Source: CAWELS01 sp964468205 (GTDB lineage Bacteria; Acidobacteriota; Terriglobia; Bryobacterales; Bryobacteraceae). Taken from it: DNA of 53,662 bases. The DNA lies in the NCBI GenBank assembly GCA_964468205.1, contig CAYXVG010000050.1, positions 1 to 53,662 on the forward strand, read 5' to 3'. The translations under genes and the position numbers were made by a program. Under the pieces are notes generated by a model. It searched no databases. It worked only from the letters and a program-made list of their open reading frames with translations, and was not told the DNA's origin. This document shows, one piece after another, positions 35,752-44,586 of this stretch (position 1 is its first letter; every line of letters begins with the position of its first letter).

Positions 35752-35991
35752 TCATTGGGCCTTTGGCCTCGCGGCGGACGGGAGAAAAACCCGAAACCGG
35801 CGGTAGCAGGAATAGCACCGATACGTAGTAACCCCGACCGCCCAGAGGACAATGCTCAACACACCGGGATGCTTCGCCTCTTTGACATAGACCGAGCCGC
35901 ACTCGTGACGCCAAACGCCATTCCATCCAGTCTTATTGAGTCTGGGCAGTCTGACCCTCAGTCTCATCCAGCTAATGAAGAATCGCGGCAC
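35752..35991 (-). pseudogene. Degenerate zinc-ribbon protein
   Basis: About 79 codons from a possible GTG at 35991. The C-terminal half reads VWRHECGSVYVKEAKHPGVL and then TTYRCYSCYRRFRVF. This resembles small zinc-ribbon proteins with two CxxC knuckles joined by a hydrophobic helix. The second knuckle CYSC is intact. The first is RHEC, where CHEC would be expected; a single T-to-C change (TGT to CGT) explains the loss. There is no good ribosome binding site. It may be a decaying gene or a diverged family member whose first metal site has changed. Confidence 0.4.
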
Positions 35992-36142
35992 ACACGCGGC
36001 TACCCCCAACTTGCAGAAGCTGCTGCCAACCATCAGCGGACCTGCACGAGAACGCCGGAAGCGCATCCAGGTTTGAGCTGCCTGGGCCGGAGTGTGGAGA
36101 CTACAGCTTGTGGAACTTCTGTTCAGTCCGCTTAGATCAGCG

Positions 36143-38593
36143 TCACGGTCCCGGCGGCAGGAGCAACTCCTGTACCCTGCTGAGCGCCATAGCTCCCGCC
36201 GGTCCAGTGCGCTCCAGGTCCGCCACACACCGAACATTGCTCATCCAATCCAGGTAGGTAATAGAAACTGTTCCGTCGACGCGTAAAGCGAGCGCACAGT
36301 AGCCGTTGTTGCCCCGGCCCTGGCGCAGTCCTGTCCACTCCGGGAAACGGGGGCCGGTTTCGAGAAACCGCAACGGCGCTGGCACACGCTCGCCGACGCG
36401 TTGTCGGCGGTACGGAAATCCACCATGCCCGATGCAGCTCCCGATGAATGGGGTCTTCGGTTGGCGATCGAAGAGCGCACAGTAGTGTGTGTTTCCCCAG
36501 AACCAGAGGTCGACCCGGTCTGAGATGACGTCTTTGAGGTCCTTTCGGAACAGTTCGGTCAGCTTGCGGCTGCCGTATTCGTAAGGCTCGTTCGCGCTGA
36601 CGAGGATGTTGGCTTGGCCTGCCTGGCGGCCTTCGCGGAGCCGCCGGTCCAGCCACTCGAGCAGCGGCCGCTGCTCGAAGCGTCCATCCTCGTGGTAGGC
36701 GGTATCGATGCCGATGAACTGGAAGCGCCCGGAGCGCAGTGTAAAGTAACTGCCCACCTGCCGCTGGCGATCGGGGAAGGCCTCTCGCTTGTCGTCGATG
36801 AAACGGAAGTACGAGCGGCCCCCCGTATACATTTCGTGGTTCGCATTGAGCATGAACACCTCGGTGTGAGGCAGTACCTGGCGCAGCGGCGCCATGACGT
36901 GGTTCTTGAACTCCGAGGGGCGCCCAGCGTAATATACATCGCCGCCGTGAATCGCATAGGGGAACTTGCGGCCGGCGAACTGGCTCGCGATATAGCGGGA
37001 GTGATAGAGCCCGGTGCCCCAATCCGCAAAGAGCGCGATCTCGATCGGGTGCTCGGAGGAGGGCTCCTCCATTTTGTAGTCAAAGTGCGAGCCAAGGTTA
37101 ATCCGGAATGGCGCCTTGACGATGGAGGTTGGGATTGCACCGCCGGCAAAAATGATCCACCGAAGTAGGTCTCCAACGGCTTCGAACTGGCGGGATTTCC
37201 AGTTGATCGGGATCCGGTCAAGGTCCATCCCGGGAAACGAGAACTCCGGCGGAAGGCCGGCCGGGGAAGCTTCGAGCGCGGAGCGGGCCTCGAACGCAGG
37301 GAAAACTTCACGCGAGTTGTCGTACGCGAGACGGACTTCGTCGAGAGCGTAGGCAAGGTCCTCCTCGGTGACATCCTCGTCCACTGCGCGGCGGGCACGT
37401 TCCAGAAACACCCGCGGATTCTCGGCGAAGAATTTCTCCAGCTCATCGAGCTGTTCCGGCGTCAGGATCTCGTCATCGGGATCGGCCGGGCCTTCCAGGG
37501 CAATTCCATTCTCGGCCGCTTGTATGTGACGGCGAACGAGGGCGCATTCGGACCCGGCCGCGGCGCCGGCGGAAAACGAGACGTCGAGCTTCTGGAGCAC
37601 GCTGTGGATGTTGCAGGCCAGGGCGTGCTCGGCATTGGGATCGGGGTCGGCTTCGCCGGCGAAATGAAGGCCGACCGCGACGTTGCCGTCTTCTCCCGCG
37701 CTTGCTAACCAGAGCGATCCCGAATCGCCACCCATACTGATCTCACCGTCGGGCGCCGGCTTATCAGGATCGGGCCGAACTTCAAAACCGCCGATCTGCC
37801 GCGTACCCGTGGCGCCGCTGTAGTTCAGGTTCACGACGACGCCCACCCGCTCGACAATGCCGTGCGTGACCCCGGTGGTACGGCCTGACTTGACCACGCG
37901 ATCCCCAAGGTTAGTCTTGCCGAACTGCTGGGGCGTAGTTCCCAGCTCTAGAATGCTGGAATCGATCCCCCGGTTTTCGATTGTCGATATCGCACAATCT
38001 CCGGCCAGGCCCAGGTGACTTCGGACGACGCGGCCGAGAAGACTCTTGGCTCTATCGCCCCCGTCAAAAGGTCCCGGTTGGAGGATCCGGTCTCCGATTC
38101 TGCCGGAACTGGTGTGCAGAACGTGCCAATTGCTCAACACGTAGGGCTCGCCGGTTTTTCTGTCGTACACAATGGCGCCAATAGTCCCGGCGCTGCCTTC
38201 GACATGGGCTACGCTAATCCCGGGAAGTATCGGGTTCTGGCGAGAGCGACGGCGCTGCCGGACGTCCTCCTGGACGGCCTCGCTCAGGATCTCAACCGCC
38301 GGTTTGTAGGTGCGCTCGACCACATCCACGGGGATGACATTGCCGTCGTCGTCGGTGATGGTTGGCGGAAGCGGGGAAATCTGCGCGGCTTCGAGCGCCT
38401 CCGGCTCCAACTTCTGTTCGACGGTGAACTGAATGGAAAGCTGGTCAGTCCGTTTGCCGTCCTTGATTTTGTAGCCGACACCCACTGACGTGACGCCGGG
38501 CGTACTGAGGAATTGCTGGGCCTTGCTTCGCAGCACTCCGATGAGCTGCTGCTCCGTCAGGGGGGAATTCTTCGTTGTCTTCTTCTTTGCCAT
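36143..38593 (-). CDS. Trypsin-like serine protease fused to calcineurin-like phosphoesterase domain
   Basis: An 816-residue protein without signal peptide. ATG 38593 is chosen: AGGAGG is 6 nt upstream, while the ATG two codons earlier directly abuts that site. Residues ~20-100 form a domain (VTSVGVGYKIKDGKRTD) that I associate with such proteases. The chymotrypsin-type triad is complete: His157 (SNWHV), Asp199 (GDCAIS) and Ser291 (GGDSGS). After an acidic helical linker (~370-440), residues ~518-790 form a metallophosphoesterase-like domain with FADWGTGLYHS, GGDVYYAG and NANHEMYTGG. Ligand motifs look eroded: DWG for DxH, SANE for a GH-type motif, and WGNTHY for GHxH. It lies 91 bp downstream of the giant GMC gene and is probably co-transcribed. 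The protease is likely active; phosphoesterase activity is doubtful. Confidence 0.85.
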   Translation of the reverse strand: MAKKKTTKNSPLTEQQLIGVLRSKAQQFLSTPGVTSVGVGYKIKDGKRTDQLSIQFTVEQKLEPEALEAAQISPLPPTITDDDGNVIPVDVVERTYKPAVEILSEAVQEDVRQRRRSRQNPILPGISVAHVEGSAGTIGAIVYDRKTGEPYVLSNWHVLHTSSGRIGDRILQPGPFDGGDRAKSLLGRVVRSHLGLAGDCAISTIENRGIDSSILELGTTPQQFGKTNLGDRVVKSGRTTGVTHGIVERVGVVVNLNYSGATGTRQIGGFEVRPDPDKPAPDGEISMGGDSGSLWLASAGEDGNVAVGLHFAGEADPDPNAEHALACNIHSVLQKLDVSFSAGAAAGSECALVRRHIQAAENGIALEGPADPDDEILTPEQLDELEKFFAENPRVFLERARRAVDEDVTEEDLAYALDEVRLAYDNSREVFPAFEARSALEASPAGLPPEFSFPGMDLDRIPINWKSRQFEAVGDLLRWIIFAGGAIPTSIVKAPFRINLGSHFDYKMEEPSSEHPIEIALFADWGTGLYHSRYIASQFAGRKFPYAIHGGDVYYAGRPSEFKNHVMAPLRQVLPHTEVFMLNANHEMYTGGRSYFRFIDDKREAFPDRQRQVGSYFTLRSGRFQFIGIDTAYHEDGRFEQRPLLEWLDRRLREGRQAGQANILVSANEPYEYGSRKLTELFRKDLKDVISDRVDLWFWGNTHYCALFDRQPKTPFIGSCIGHGGFPYRRQRVGERVPAPLRFLETGPRFPEWTGLRQGRGNNGYCALALRVDGTVSITYLDWMSNVRCVADLERTGPAGAMALSRVQELLLPPGP

Positions 38594-38684
38594 GATCATC
38601 CTCCTATGGCAGACCCCGCATGGCGCAAGTCCGAAGTACGATCCGATTGCTTCGCCACTGCGGGAATACCGTTTCGGCGGTTCC

Positions 38685-39647
38685 CTACACCCGGTTCAAC
38701 ACGTAGTAGAAGGCGAACCGGGACTCGCCAGGTTCCACGTAGTCCTCCAGCGCGTACAGCAGGGCCGGAGGGAGTTCGGGAGAAACCCACTTGCCGATCA
38801 TCGTCTCGCCGTCGATCATCCTTATCTCGTCGTGAAACACCGTGAAGTCATCGAGCCGAAGAAACTCATCGGTGAAAGTCGGCTCGACCGCGCCCGACAG
38901 CAATCCGAAGCGATAGCGCCCCTCAATCTTGTTTCCCTGCCGCTCGAACCTCAGCCGGAAGGCAACCGGATTCGCACTATTCAACAGGCTGACGTTGGGG
39001 CGCGTGAGAAACACCAAGCTCCCCTGCCACTCACCCTCCAGATGAGCCGCCGTGGGAACTGTTACACGGTCGTGGCCGAAAATCGCGTGGTGGTCTTCAA
39101 TCGACATGTTCTCGAACGGGTAGTTGTGCCGCTCCATGACGAAAGTGGCGAACTCGATGCCTCGGGGGAACTCGCCCAAGTGCATGACCCCGATGGCCGA
39201 GTCGGCGTCGACGATCTTGATCGTGTCGTAGACCACTTTGTAGGGGTGGTTACGGTACTTGAGCAGAAGAACCTTGTCGCCCGGGCGGAAATAGGCGCGG
39301 GCGTTGTCGGGATAGTCGACCGCGCGCACCTCGGGCTTGCCTGGTAGAGCGGCTATCTCGTAGTTCACCACGTGGCCGGTCGCGACACCGTTCTCGACAT
39401 TGTCGAAACGTTTCCAAAATGCACCGGGTGCGAACGCCGCGCCAGCGGTCTTTTCGTCGGCGCCTCGTCCGGGCTGCAATAATCTTTCCTGCCAGCCGAG
39501 CAGCGTGTCCTGAGCGAAGGAACCCTTCCAGAACGAATCGCGGAAAACCCGCCGCCGTTCGAAGTCGATTCGCACCGCGCCGGTGTTCAGCAATTCCTCG
39601 ATGGGCCGGGACGGCGTATCGCGGAGAATCGCCTGGAGCTCGGCGGT
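38685..39647 (-). repeat. Module copy B within the GMC protein
   Basis: Residues 1140-1459 of the GMC protein. The counterparts of copy A are FWKGSFAQD, LLKYRNHPYKVVYD, IGVMHLGEFPRGI, MSIEDHHAIF, LEGEW, DFTVFHDEIR and IGKWVSP, ending in FYYVLNRV. The copies are clearly related but well diverged, so the duplication is old. Confidence 0.7.
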
Positions 39648-42600
39648 GGGGCGCGTCGAGAAGAAATCCGGCTCCGCCGCACCGCGGATGACCGCGCCGC
39701 GCACGTCGCTGGCGAGCGCTCCGGCGCCGGGAGCTAGCGGATCGTATTCTCCCAGCACAAAACCGCTTGTGAAGGCAAGAAATCGCACTTGCGCGCGGAG
39801 CTTGACGAGCGGGTCGGCCGTATTCGTTACCCGGAATGAGCCCAGGAAGTCGGTCAGGTTCCGAACCGCGGAGAGATCCTCGAAAGTGCGGAACTTCATC
39901 AACGCGGTCGCCACGTCCACCGGTCCTGCGGGCATTTCTTCCCGCAGGTGGCAGTACAAGGTGGTGTAGTCTTCGAGGATCTCTCGCATTACACGAACGG
40001 CGCCGTGCTCGTCCTTCTGCATGAACTTCCGGCCGTCCAAAACAAAGCGGCGCTGCCCGGGCGTCACGAACTCGATGTGATAACGCATCTCGGCCTCGCG
40101 GGTCTCTTCGTTCACGCGAAGATAGTTGAACAAGCTCCGCCGTTCGTCGACAGGCAGTACAACTGGGCCGGCGCCCTCGAAATCGGAGAAGGAGATCGTC
40201 CCGCTGAGCCGGGCTTCATGCGCGGCTCCGTTGATGAACTCATTCACGTCGCGGATGGTCATCCGAACCCGGAATTCGATCTCGGTCGCCTTTGCCGATC
40301 TCGTTTCCCAGGCATTGCCTTCCGATACCGGCTGCTGCCAGCCGGCCATTGTCTCGTCGAACGTCATGCCGACATCGGCAGGGAGATTCGTATCCAGGAA
40401 CGGAGCAATCAGACGGTTGGCCGGTATCTCTTTCCTGGCGGTCCGGTGGAGCAGGTAGTAGAGACCGATGCGCCGGCCGCCCCCGCCGTCAGCGTCGGTG
40501 TGCAGCAGTCCGAGCGACGCACCGGGGAACAATGATTCGCCTCCCGGGGGAAATGGGGTCACGTACTTGCCGATGAACAGGTCATCGTCGAGCTTCCGAA
40601 TTTCGTCGTGGAACGGCGTGAAGTCGTGCAACTGAAAGTGATTCGCCACGAAACTGGGAGTGACCAGCCCCTCAACGAGCCCGAGCAACTGATAGCGTGA
40701 TTCGAGCCGGCCATCGGGCTTGTGGTCGAAATGAAGATATGCCAGTGAGCCCGCATGGTTAGCGTTGGAGATGGCGTCCATCCGCCAGACGCCGTGAAGC
40801 TCCTGTGGAGTTGGCACTCCGCCCTGCTCCCAGAGTTCGCGGTGGTCTTCCACGGTCATCCGGTCGAAGCCGTAGGACCGTGTCATAGGAAAGGTGAACA
40901 GCCGGATGCCGTGCGGATAGGAGCCGAAGTAGACCCTCCCGATGAGCAGGTCGTCATTCACGACCTTAAAGACGTCATAGTAGCCACGCCACGGATGATC
41001 TTCATAACGGAGGAGGACATACTCTCCGGGATCGAGATCGCCCGTGCGCTTCTTGATCTGCACCGTCTCAAGGCTATTGCGGGCATTAATATTGCCGTCG
41101 GTATCGGAGGTGATGCCGGCGAACTTCCTGTTCTTTTTGAAGAACTGCTTTTTGAAACCGGTGTACAGGGCGGCGGAAAGGGAGTTGAGGACATGGCCCT
41201 GGGGGAAGAAACCCTTCCAGTACTCGTCGTTGCGGATGATCCGCCTCGTCCGGTCGATCGTGCGGCCGCCGGCGTTGAGCATGACGTCGATCGGCTGGGC
41301 GGGCGCCCTCCGGAACAGCTTTTCGAGCTCGAACTCGCGCCAGTCGATCACGGGAAGCGGGTCCAACCCGGCGAAGCCCACCGAGGTCTTCGGTTCGGAA
41401 AATGCCTCGCCCCGCTCATGGCGCACAATGCGGTCGGCGATCCGCTCGGCCAATGCCGAGATGGTCAGGAACGGGTTGACACCGAGGGCGCTCGGGATAA
41501 TCGCTCCGTCGGCGACGAAGAGACCGTCATGCACGGCGCCGTCGCCGGAGAAGACGCGCCCGAACTCGTCCGCCGCGCCTTGCATGTAGTCTTCGCCAAG
41601 CGGACAGCCGCCGAGCGGATGTGCGGTGATCAGGTGGCGGAGGTTGAACATATCCCAGAGCGGGTTTTCGATGAAGCTCGCTCCCTGGGATCGGGCGTGA
41701 CGCCGCAACTCGCCATTGATGGAGGCGAATAGCGGCTGGCGGCCTGCTCCGGGCCAGTGGATGGTCATTCGTCCGTCGCGCTCGAACCAGGGGGCGTCAA
41801 ATTCCATCGAGCCCTTGGCGTCGTCCATGCCCATGCAGAGATAAAGCATAGTGTGGTTCAGAGCGCCGTTTGCCTCGTCGCGGGTGAGAAAGTCGAGGTC
41901 GTTGGCAATCCTCTGTCTTTCCGCTGCTTCGTCGCCGGTATCAGTATCCTCGCGCTGGAAGAAGGGAAATGCAGCCCGGGCCGCACCCACATAAGCGGAC
42001 GGGAATGAGAGGTCTTCAATGGTGAAGCGGTGAGCGGGATTGGCCGTTTCATAGCGGAGCAAGCCGACAATGGTGGGACCCGGCGCACGGCTGGCGCGGC
42101 TGCTCGAGGTGTCCGTGCCGAATCCAAGTACGTTCGTGGCAAAGTCGCCGTTGTAGGCGAGCCCAAAGAAGTCGCCATTGCCCCCAAAGCGGGTTCCCAG
42201 CACAGGCGAGACCGGCAGGCCGTGCATTTCGCTCCGCATCAGGATCTCGGTTGAGTTGATGGAGCCGGCCGCGAGGATGATGTTGCGCGCATCCAGCGTG
42301 AATTTCCTATTGGACCGCTTGGTGCGGTAGTGCCGGCCGTGGATGCGCCAGCCGCCTCCGTCGAGCTTCTCGACCCACTCCACCTTGGTTTGGGTGAAGA
42401 TATCTGCGCCATGATGCGCGGCCAAGGGCAGATAGTTCATGTAGAGGGTGTTCTTCGACCCGGTGTTGCAGCCCGTCACGCAGTCGCCGCAATCAGTGCA
42501 TGGCACCTGCGGGACTCCATGCGCATTGGGGCCGTCAACGGTGAAGTTGACCGCGAGATCCGCCGCTTGGGTCTCGATACCGAGTTCAGAGCCGCGGCGA

Positions 42601-43064
42601 TTGAGCGCTTTCACCTTCAACAAGTCGGCCGCGCGGGGATGGGGGCTCACCGCAAGGCCCTCTTGAGCTTTCCGGTAGAACGGCTGTAGCCCGGCGAGTG
42701 AGATCGAAGCCGGCCAATCGGATGATTCGAACACTTCGGCGTCAGGGACGATGGCGACGTTGGCATTGATTAGCGAGGTGCCGCCGAGGCCCGAGCCTTT
42801 GATAACCGAGATATCCGGGTAGGTAAGCAACTCGTAGAGCCCAAGCGGATTCGCCGAAGACCTCTGTTCGGCGAGAGCCTCGTCGAAGCGGTCGGGAAAC
42901 TTTCCGACCGGCCACTCGCTGCCGCGCTCGAGAATGCACACTGACGGCGACCCGTTGGGGCTGGATTGCGCGATCCGGGCAGCGGTAATCGCTCCTCCAT
43001 AGCCGGATCCAACCACCACGAAGTCATACGAAGATCTTCTTTGATCCCAGGGTTTCGATAGCAT
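38685..43064 (-). CDS. Giant GMC (cholesterol-oxidase-like) oxidoreductase with duplicated C-terminal module
   Basis: A 1,459-residue flavoprotein. Residues 1-~575 are a GMC/cholesterol-oxidase-type domain with FAD motif VVGSGYGGAITAAR, KGSGLGGTSLINANV, a Cys cluster CTDCGDCVTGC (189-199) seen in related GMC enzymes, the HPLGGCPLG motif, and NPFLTISALAERIA with the catalytic Asn. Residues ~895-1130 resemble a beta-rich domain known from GMC-hydrolase fusions (LDGRKFM, DYTTLYCHL). Flanking it are two copies of an unrecognised ~300-residue module (578-874 and 1140-1458), sharing for example FHDEIR, IGKYV/IGKWV and LLRY/LLKY signatures. ATG 43064 follows GGAGCGGAG. No signal peptide is seen. It probably oxidises a sterol-like or hydrophobic alcohol; the substrate is unknown. 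It heads an operon with the protease/phosphoesterase gene, downstream of tRNA-Ala. Confidence 0.88.
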   Translation of the reverse strand: MLSKPWDQRRSSYDFVVVGSGYGGAITAARIAQSSPNGSPSVCILERGSEWPVGKFPDRFDEALAEQRSSANPLGLYELLTYPDISVIKGSGLGGTSLINANVAIVPDAEVFESSDWPASISLAGLQPFYRKAQEGLAVSPHPRAADLLKVKALNRRGSELGIETQAADLAVNFTVDGPNAHGVPQVPCTDCGDCVTGCNTGSKNTLYMNYLPLAAHHGADIFTQTKVEWVEKLDGGGWRIHGRHYRTKRSNRKFTLDARNIILAAGSINSTEILMRSEMHGLPVSPVLGTRFGGNGDFFGLAYNGDFATNVLGFGTDTSSSRASRAPGPTIVGLLRYETANPAHRFTIEDLSFPSAYVGAARAAFPFFQREDTDTGDEAAERQRIANDLDFLTRDEANGALNHTMLYLCMGMDDAKGSMEFDAPWFERDGRMTIHWPGAGRQPLFASINGELRRHARSQGASFIENPLWDMFNLRHLITAHPLGGCPLGEDYMQGAADEFGRVFSGDGAVHDGLFVADGAIIPSALGVNPFLTISALAERIADRIVRHERGEAFSEPKTSVGFAGLDPLPVIDWREFELEKLFRRAPAQPIDVMLNAGGRTIDRTRRIIRNDEYWKGFFPQGHVLNSLSAALYTGFKKQFFKKNRKFAGITSDTDGNINARNSLETVQIKKRTGDLDPGEYVLLRYEDHPWRGYYDVFKVVNDDLLIGRVYFGSYPHGIRLFTFPMTRSYGFDRMTVEDHRELWEQGGVPTPQELHGVWRMDAISNANHAGSLAYLHFDHKPDGRLESRYQLLGLVEGLVTPSFVANHFQLHDFTPFHDEIRKLDDDLFIGKYVTPFPPGGESLFPGASLGLLHTDADGGGGRRIGLYYLLHRTARKEIPANRLIAPFLDTNLPADVGMTFDETMAGWQQPVSEGNAWETRSAKATEIEFRVRMTIRDVNEFINGAAHEARLSGTISFSDFEGAGPVVLPVDERRSLFNYLRVNEETREAEMRYHIEFVTPGQRRFVLDGRKFMQKDEHGAVRVMREILEDYTTLYCHLREEMPAGPVDVATALMKFRTFEDLSAVRNLTDFLGSFRVTNTADPLVKLRAQVRFLAFTSGFVLGEYDPLAPGAGALASDVRGAVIRGAAEPDFFSTRPTAELQAILRDTPSRPIEELLNTGAVRIDFERRRVFRDSFWKGSFAQDTLLGWQERLLQPGRGADEKTAGAAFAPGAFWKRFDNVENGVATGHVVNYEIAALPGKPEVRAVDYPDNARAYFRPGDKVLLLKYRNHPYKVVYDTIKIVDADSAIGVMHLGEFPRGIEFATFVMERHNYPFENMSIEDHHAIFGHDRVTVPTAAHLEGEWQGSLVFLTRPNVSLLNSANPVAFRLRFERQGNKIEGRYRFGLLSGAVEPTFTDEFLRLDDFTVFHDEIRMIDGETMIGKWVSPELPPALLYALEDYVEPGESRFAFYYVLNRV
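40443..41333 (-). repeat. Module copy A within the GMC protein
   Basis: Residues 578-874 of the GMC protein. Matching landmarks with copy B, in the same order, are YWKGFFPQG, LLRYEDHPWRGYYD, IGRVYFGSYPHGI, MTVEDHRELW, LHGVW, DFTPFHDEIR and IGKYVTP, ending in LYYLLHR. The similarity was found by reading the protein, not by alignment. Confidence 0.7.
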
Positions 43065-43241
43065 AGCTCCGCTCCCAGAGAGACATATGTCTCGTGCTGC
43101 TTGTAGTAGTATGCCCGAATTCCCTTCAAAGGGGTAGTATTTCTTTGCGGTTGCTGAAGCCGGTGTGAGGCTAGGTGGCTCTGGGGAGTGGCACGGACTC
43201 AAGTGACATCGTGCGCTTGCTTGAGACGGAGAAGAGAGGAG

Positions 43242-43317
43242 TGGTGGACGGCATGGGACTCGAACCCACGACCCCCGCGTTGCGAACGCGATGCTCTCCC
43301 AACTGAGCTAGCCGCCC
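43242..43317 (-). tRNA. tRNA-Ala (anticodon CGC), CCA encoded
   Basis: A 76-nt cloverleaf on the minus strand. The acceptor arms are GGGCGGC and GCCGTCC (one G-T pair) with discriminator A and a genomically encoded CCA (43242-43244). The D arm is TAGCTCAGTTGGGAGAGCA. The anticodon stem TCGCG/CGCGG encloses loop TTCGCAA with anticodon CGC, reading GCG codons. The T arm is GTGGG-TTCGAGT-CCCAT. It lies 177 bp upstream of the GMC gene on the same strand. Confidence 0.95.
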
Positions 43318-43332
43318 ACTCGAGTCGTCTCT

Positions 43333-43338
43333 ATTCTA
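43333..43338 (-). promoter_or_regulatory. -10 hexamer of the tRNA-Ala promoter
   Basis: TAGAAT (minus strand) ends 15 bp before the first base of the tRNA, which leaves room for a short 5' leader removed by RNase P. No clear -35 hexamer is seen at the normal distance. Confidence 0.4.
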
Positions 43339-43394
43339 TCACGGCGATACGATCCCTTATGCTGTACTCGACCATTCATAATAGTTAGACAGAA

Positions 43395-44162
43395 GTGGAA
43401 GACCGAGTGCCGGACAGCGGGATTGAGTCGAAGATGCGCGAGGAGTGGGACGCGCGCGCGCGGGAGAACGCCCGTTACTACGTGGCCACCCATCAGGAAC
43501 AGTGGACCGATGAGGAGTTCTTCGCGTCGGGCGAGGAAGAGGTCCGCAACCATGTACTCACCGATATGATCAACATCTGCCAGGGGAAGGACCCCAAGCG
43601 GATGAAAGTGCTAGAGATCGGCTGCGGCGCCGGCCGGGTCACCCGCGCCCTCGCCCAAATCTTCGGCGAAGTGCACGCCGTGGATATCAGCGGAGAGATG
43701 GTTGCACAGGCACGGCGGGCCTGCGCGGGTCACGACAACGTCCGGATTGAGCAAAACAATGGGCGGGACCTTTCGGTCCTGGGCGATGTGCGGTTCGATT
43801 TTGCTTTTTCGTGTATCGTCTTTCAGCACATTCCGGACAGACGGATAATCGAGTGCTACGTGCGCGAAGTCCACCGCGTGCTGCGCTACGGGAGACTCTT
43901 CAAGTTTCAGGTCCAAGGCTACACGGAAATGGAGCGTGACGAGCAAGACACTTGGCTGGGTGTGCCCTTCTCGGACGATGACGCCGTCGATCTGGCTCTC
44001 CGCAGCGGATTTGAGCCGCGGCACCGGCACGGGGCGGGCAGCCAGTATTTTTGGCTCTGGTATTTCAGGCGATTCCGCTCGGTGCAGAGAGCGCGCTACT
44101 GGTTGCGGCGCTTTGCCCAATACTCACGCATACGCTGGGAAACCTTGCGGCGCTCTTCCTGA
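43395..44162 (+). CDS. Class I SAM-dependent methyltransferase
   Basis: A 255-residue cytosolic methyltransferase. Motif I is MKVLEIGCGAGRVTRAL and the acidic end of strand 2 is VHAVDISGEMVAQARR. The post-motif DFAFSCIVFQHIPD matches the methyltransf_11/25 group. The C-terminus is basic (YWLRRFAQYSRIRWETLRRS). GTG 43395 is used; no strong ribosome binding site is visible, and CATAAT 12 bp upstream would give a very short leader. A second GTG four codons later is possible. Its 3' end overlaps the converging small coiled-coil gene by 67 bp. The substrate is unknown; it is not linked to an obvious biosynthetic pathway. Confidence 0.85.
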   Translation: MEDRVPDSGIESKMREEWDARARENARYYVATHQEQWTDEEFFASGEEEVRNHVLTDMINICQGKDPKRMKVLEIGCGAGRVTRALAQIFGEVHAVDISGEMVAQARRACAGHDNVRIEQNNGRDLSVLGDVRFDFAFSCIVFQHIPDRRIIECYVREVHRVLRYGRLFKFQVQGYTEMERDEQDTWLGVPFSDDDAVDLALRSGFEPRHRHGAGSQYFWLWYFRRFRSVQRARYWLRRFAQYSRIRWETLRRSS

Positions 44163-44311
44163 CTCATCGACTTGCGGCCGCGCCGTTTGCGGGCTGCAGA
44201 TGCCGTCAGGCTGCCTCCGGACTCCTCCAGCAGTATCTCCAGGGACCGAATCACCGCGTCCAGTCGACTTCGTTCCGCATGCAAGTCTTCAATAATTTTG
44301 TGTAAATCCAT
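44096..44311 (-). CDS. Small coiled-coil/basic-tail protein (71 aa)
   Basis: A 71-residue protein. The first half is a charged coiled coil (MDLHKIIEDLHAERSRLDAV) and the C-terminus is basic and helical (KSMSQEERRKVSQRMREYWA). I recognise this layout from short hypothetical proteins repeated in acidobacterial genomes; the RGRKSMSQEER stretch resembles a nucleic-acid-binding basic motif. It overlaps the methyltransferase gene tail-to-tail by 67 bp, which is unusual but both frames look coding. The function is unknown. Confidence 0.65.
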   Translation of the reverse strand: MDLHKIIEDLHAERSRLDAVIRSLEILLEESGGSLTASAARKRRGRKSMSQEERRKVSQRMREYWAKRRNQ

Positions 44312-44573
44312 TGGAATGAAATCCCAGGTTAACCGCCTTCTCCCGGCATTTAACAGGGGACACCAGCATGTTCCGTACTAGCAGCGCGAGGTTGGAGTAC
44401 TAGTGCGGCGACAGCTTGCGGAAAGGCGCGCCGGACCCCGCAGAGCCGAGGGCGAAAGATGACGGCTGGTTGGAATTGCATGTTTCCCAGTCTGATAACC
44501 CGGGAAATTCGGGCGCAGATTTCGCACCGGTACGTCGCCGAGTCTTCACGCACCCGGTGCGTTCCGATCGTTG

Positions 44574-44579
44574 TATATT
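44574..44579 (+). promoter_or_regulatory. -10-like hexamer 7 bp before a start codon (leaderless candidate)
   Basis: TATATT lies 7 bp before ATG 44587 with no ribosome binding site between. A 7-bp inverted repeat, GCACCGG (44524-44530) and CCGGTGC (44554-44560), sits just upstream over the expected -35 region and could be a regulator site. Confidence 0.5.
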
Positions 44580-44586
44580 TGCTGAG

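Noticed and set aside
43242..43317. Integration (att) duplication of the tRNA-Ala 3' end
   Set aside because: I looked for a second copy of the T-arm/acceptor sequence in 35-43 kb and saw none, and no integrase gene is in the window.
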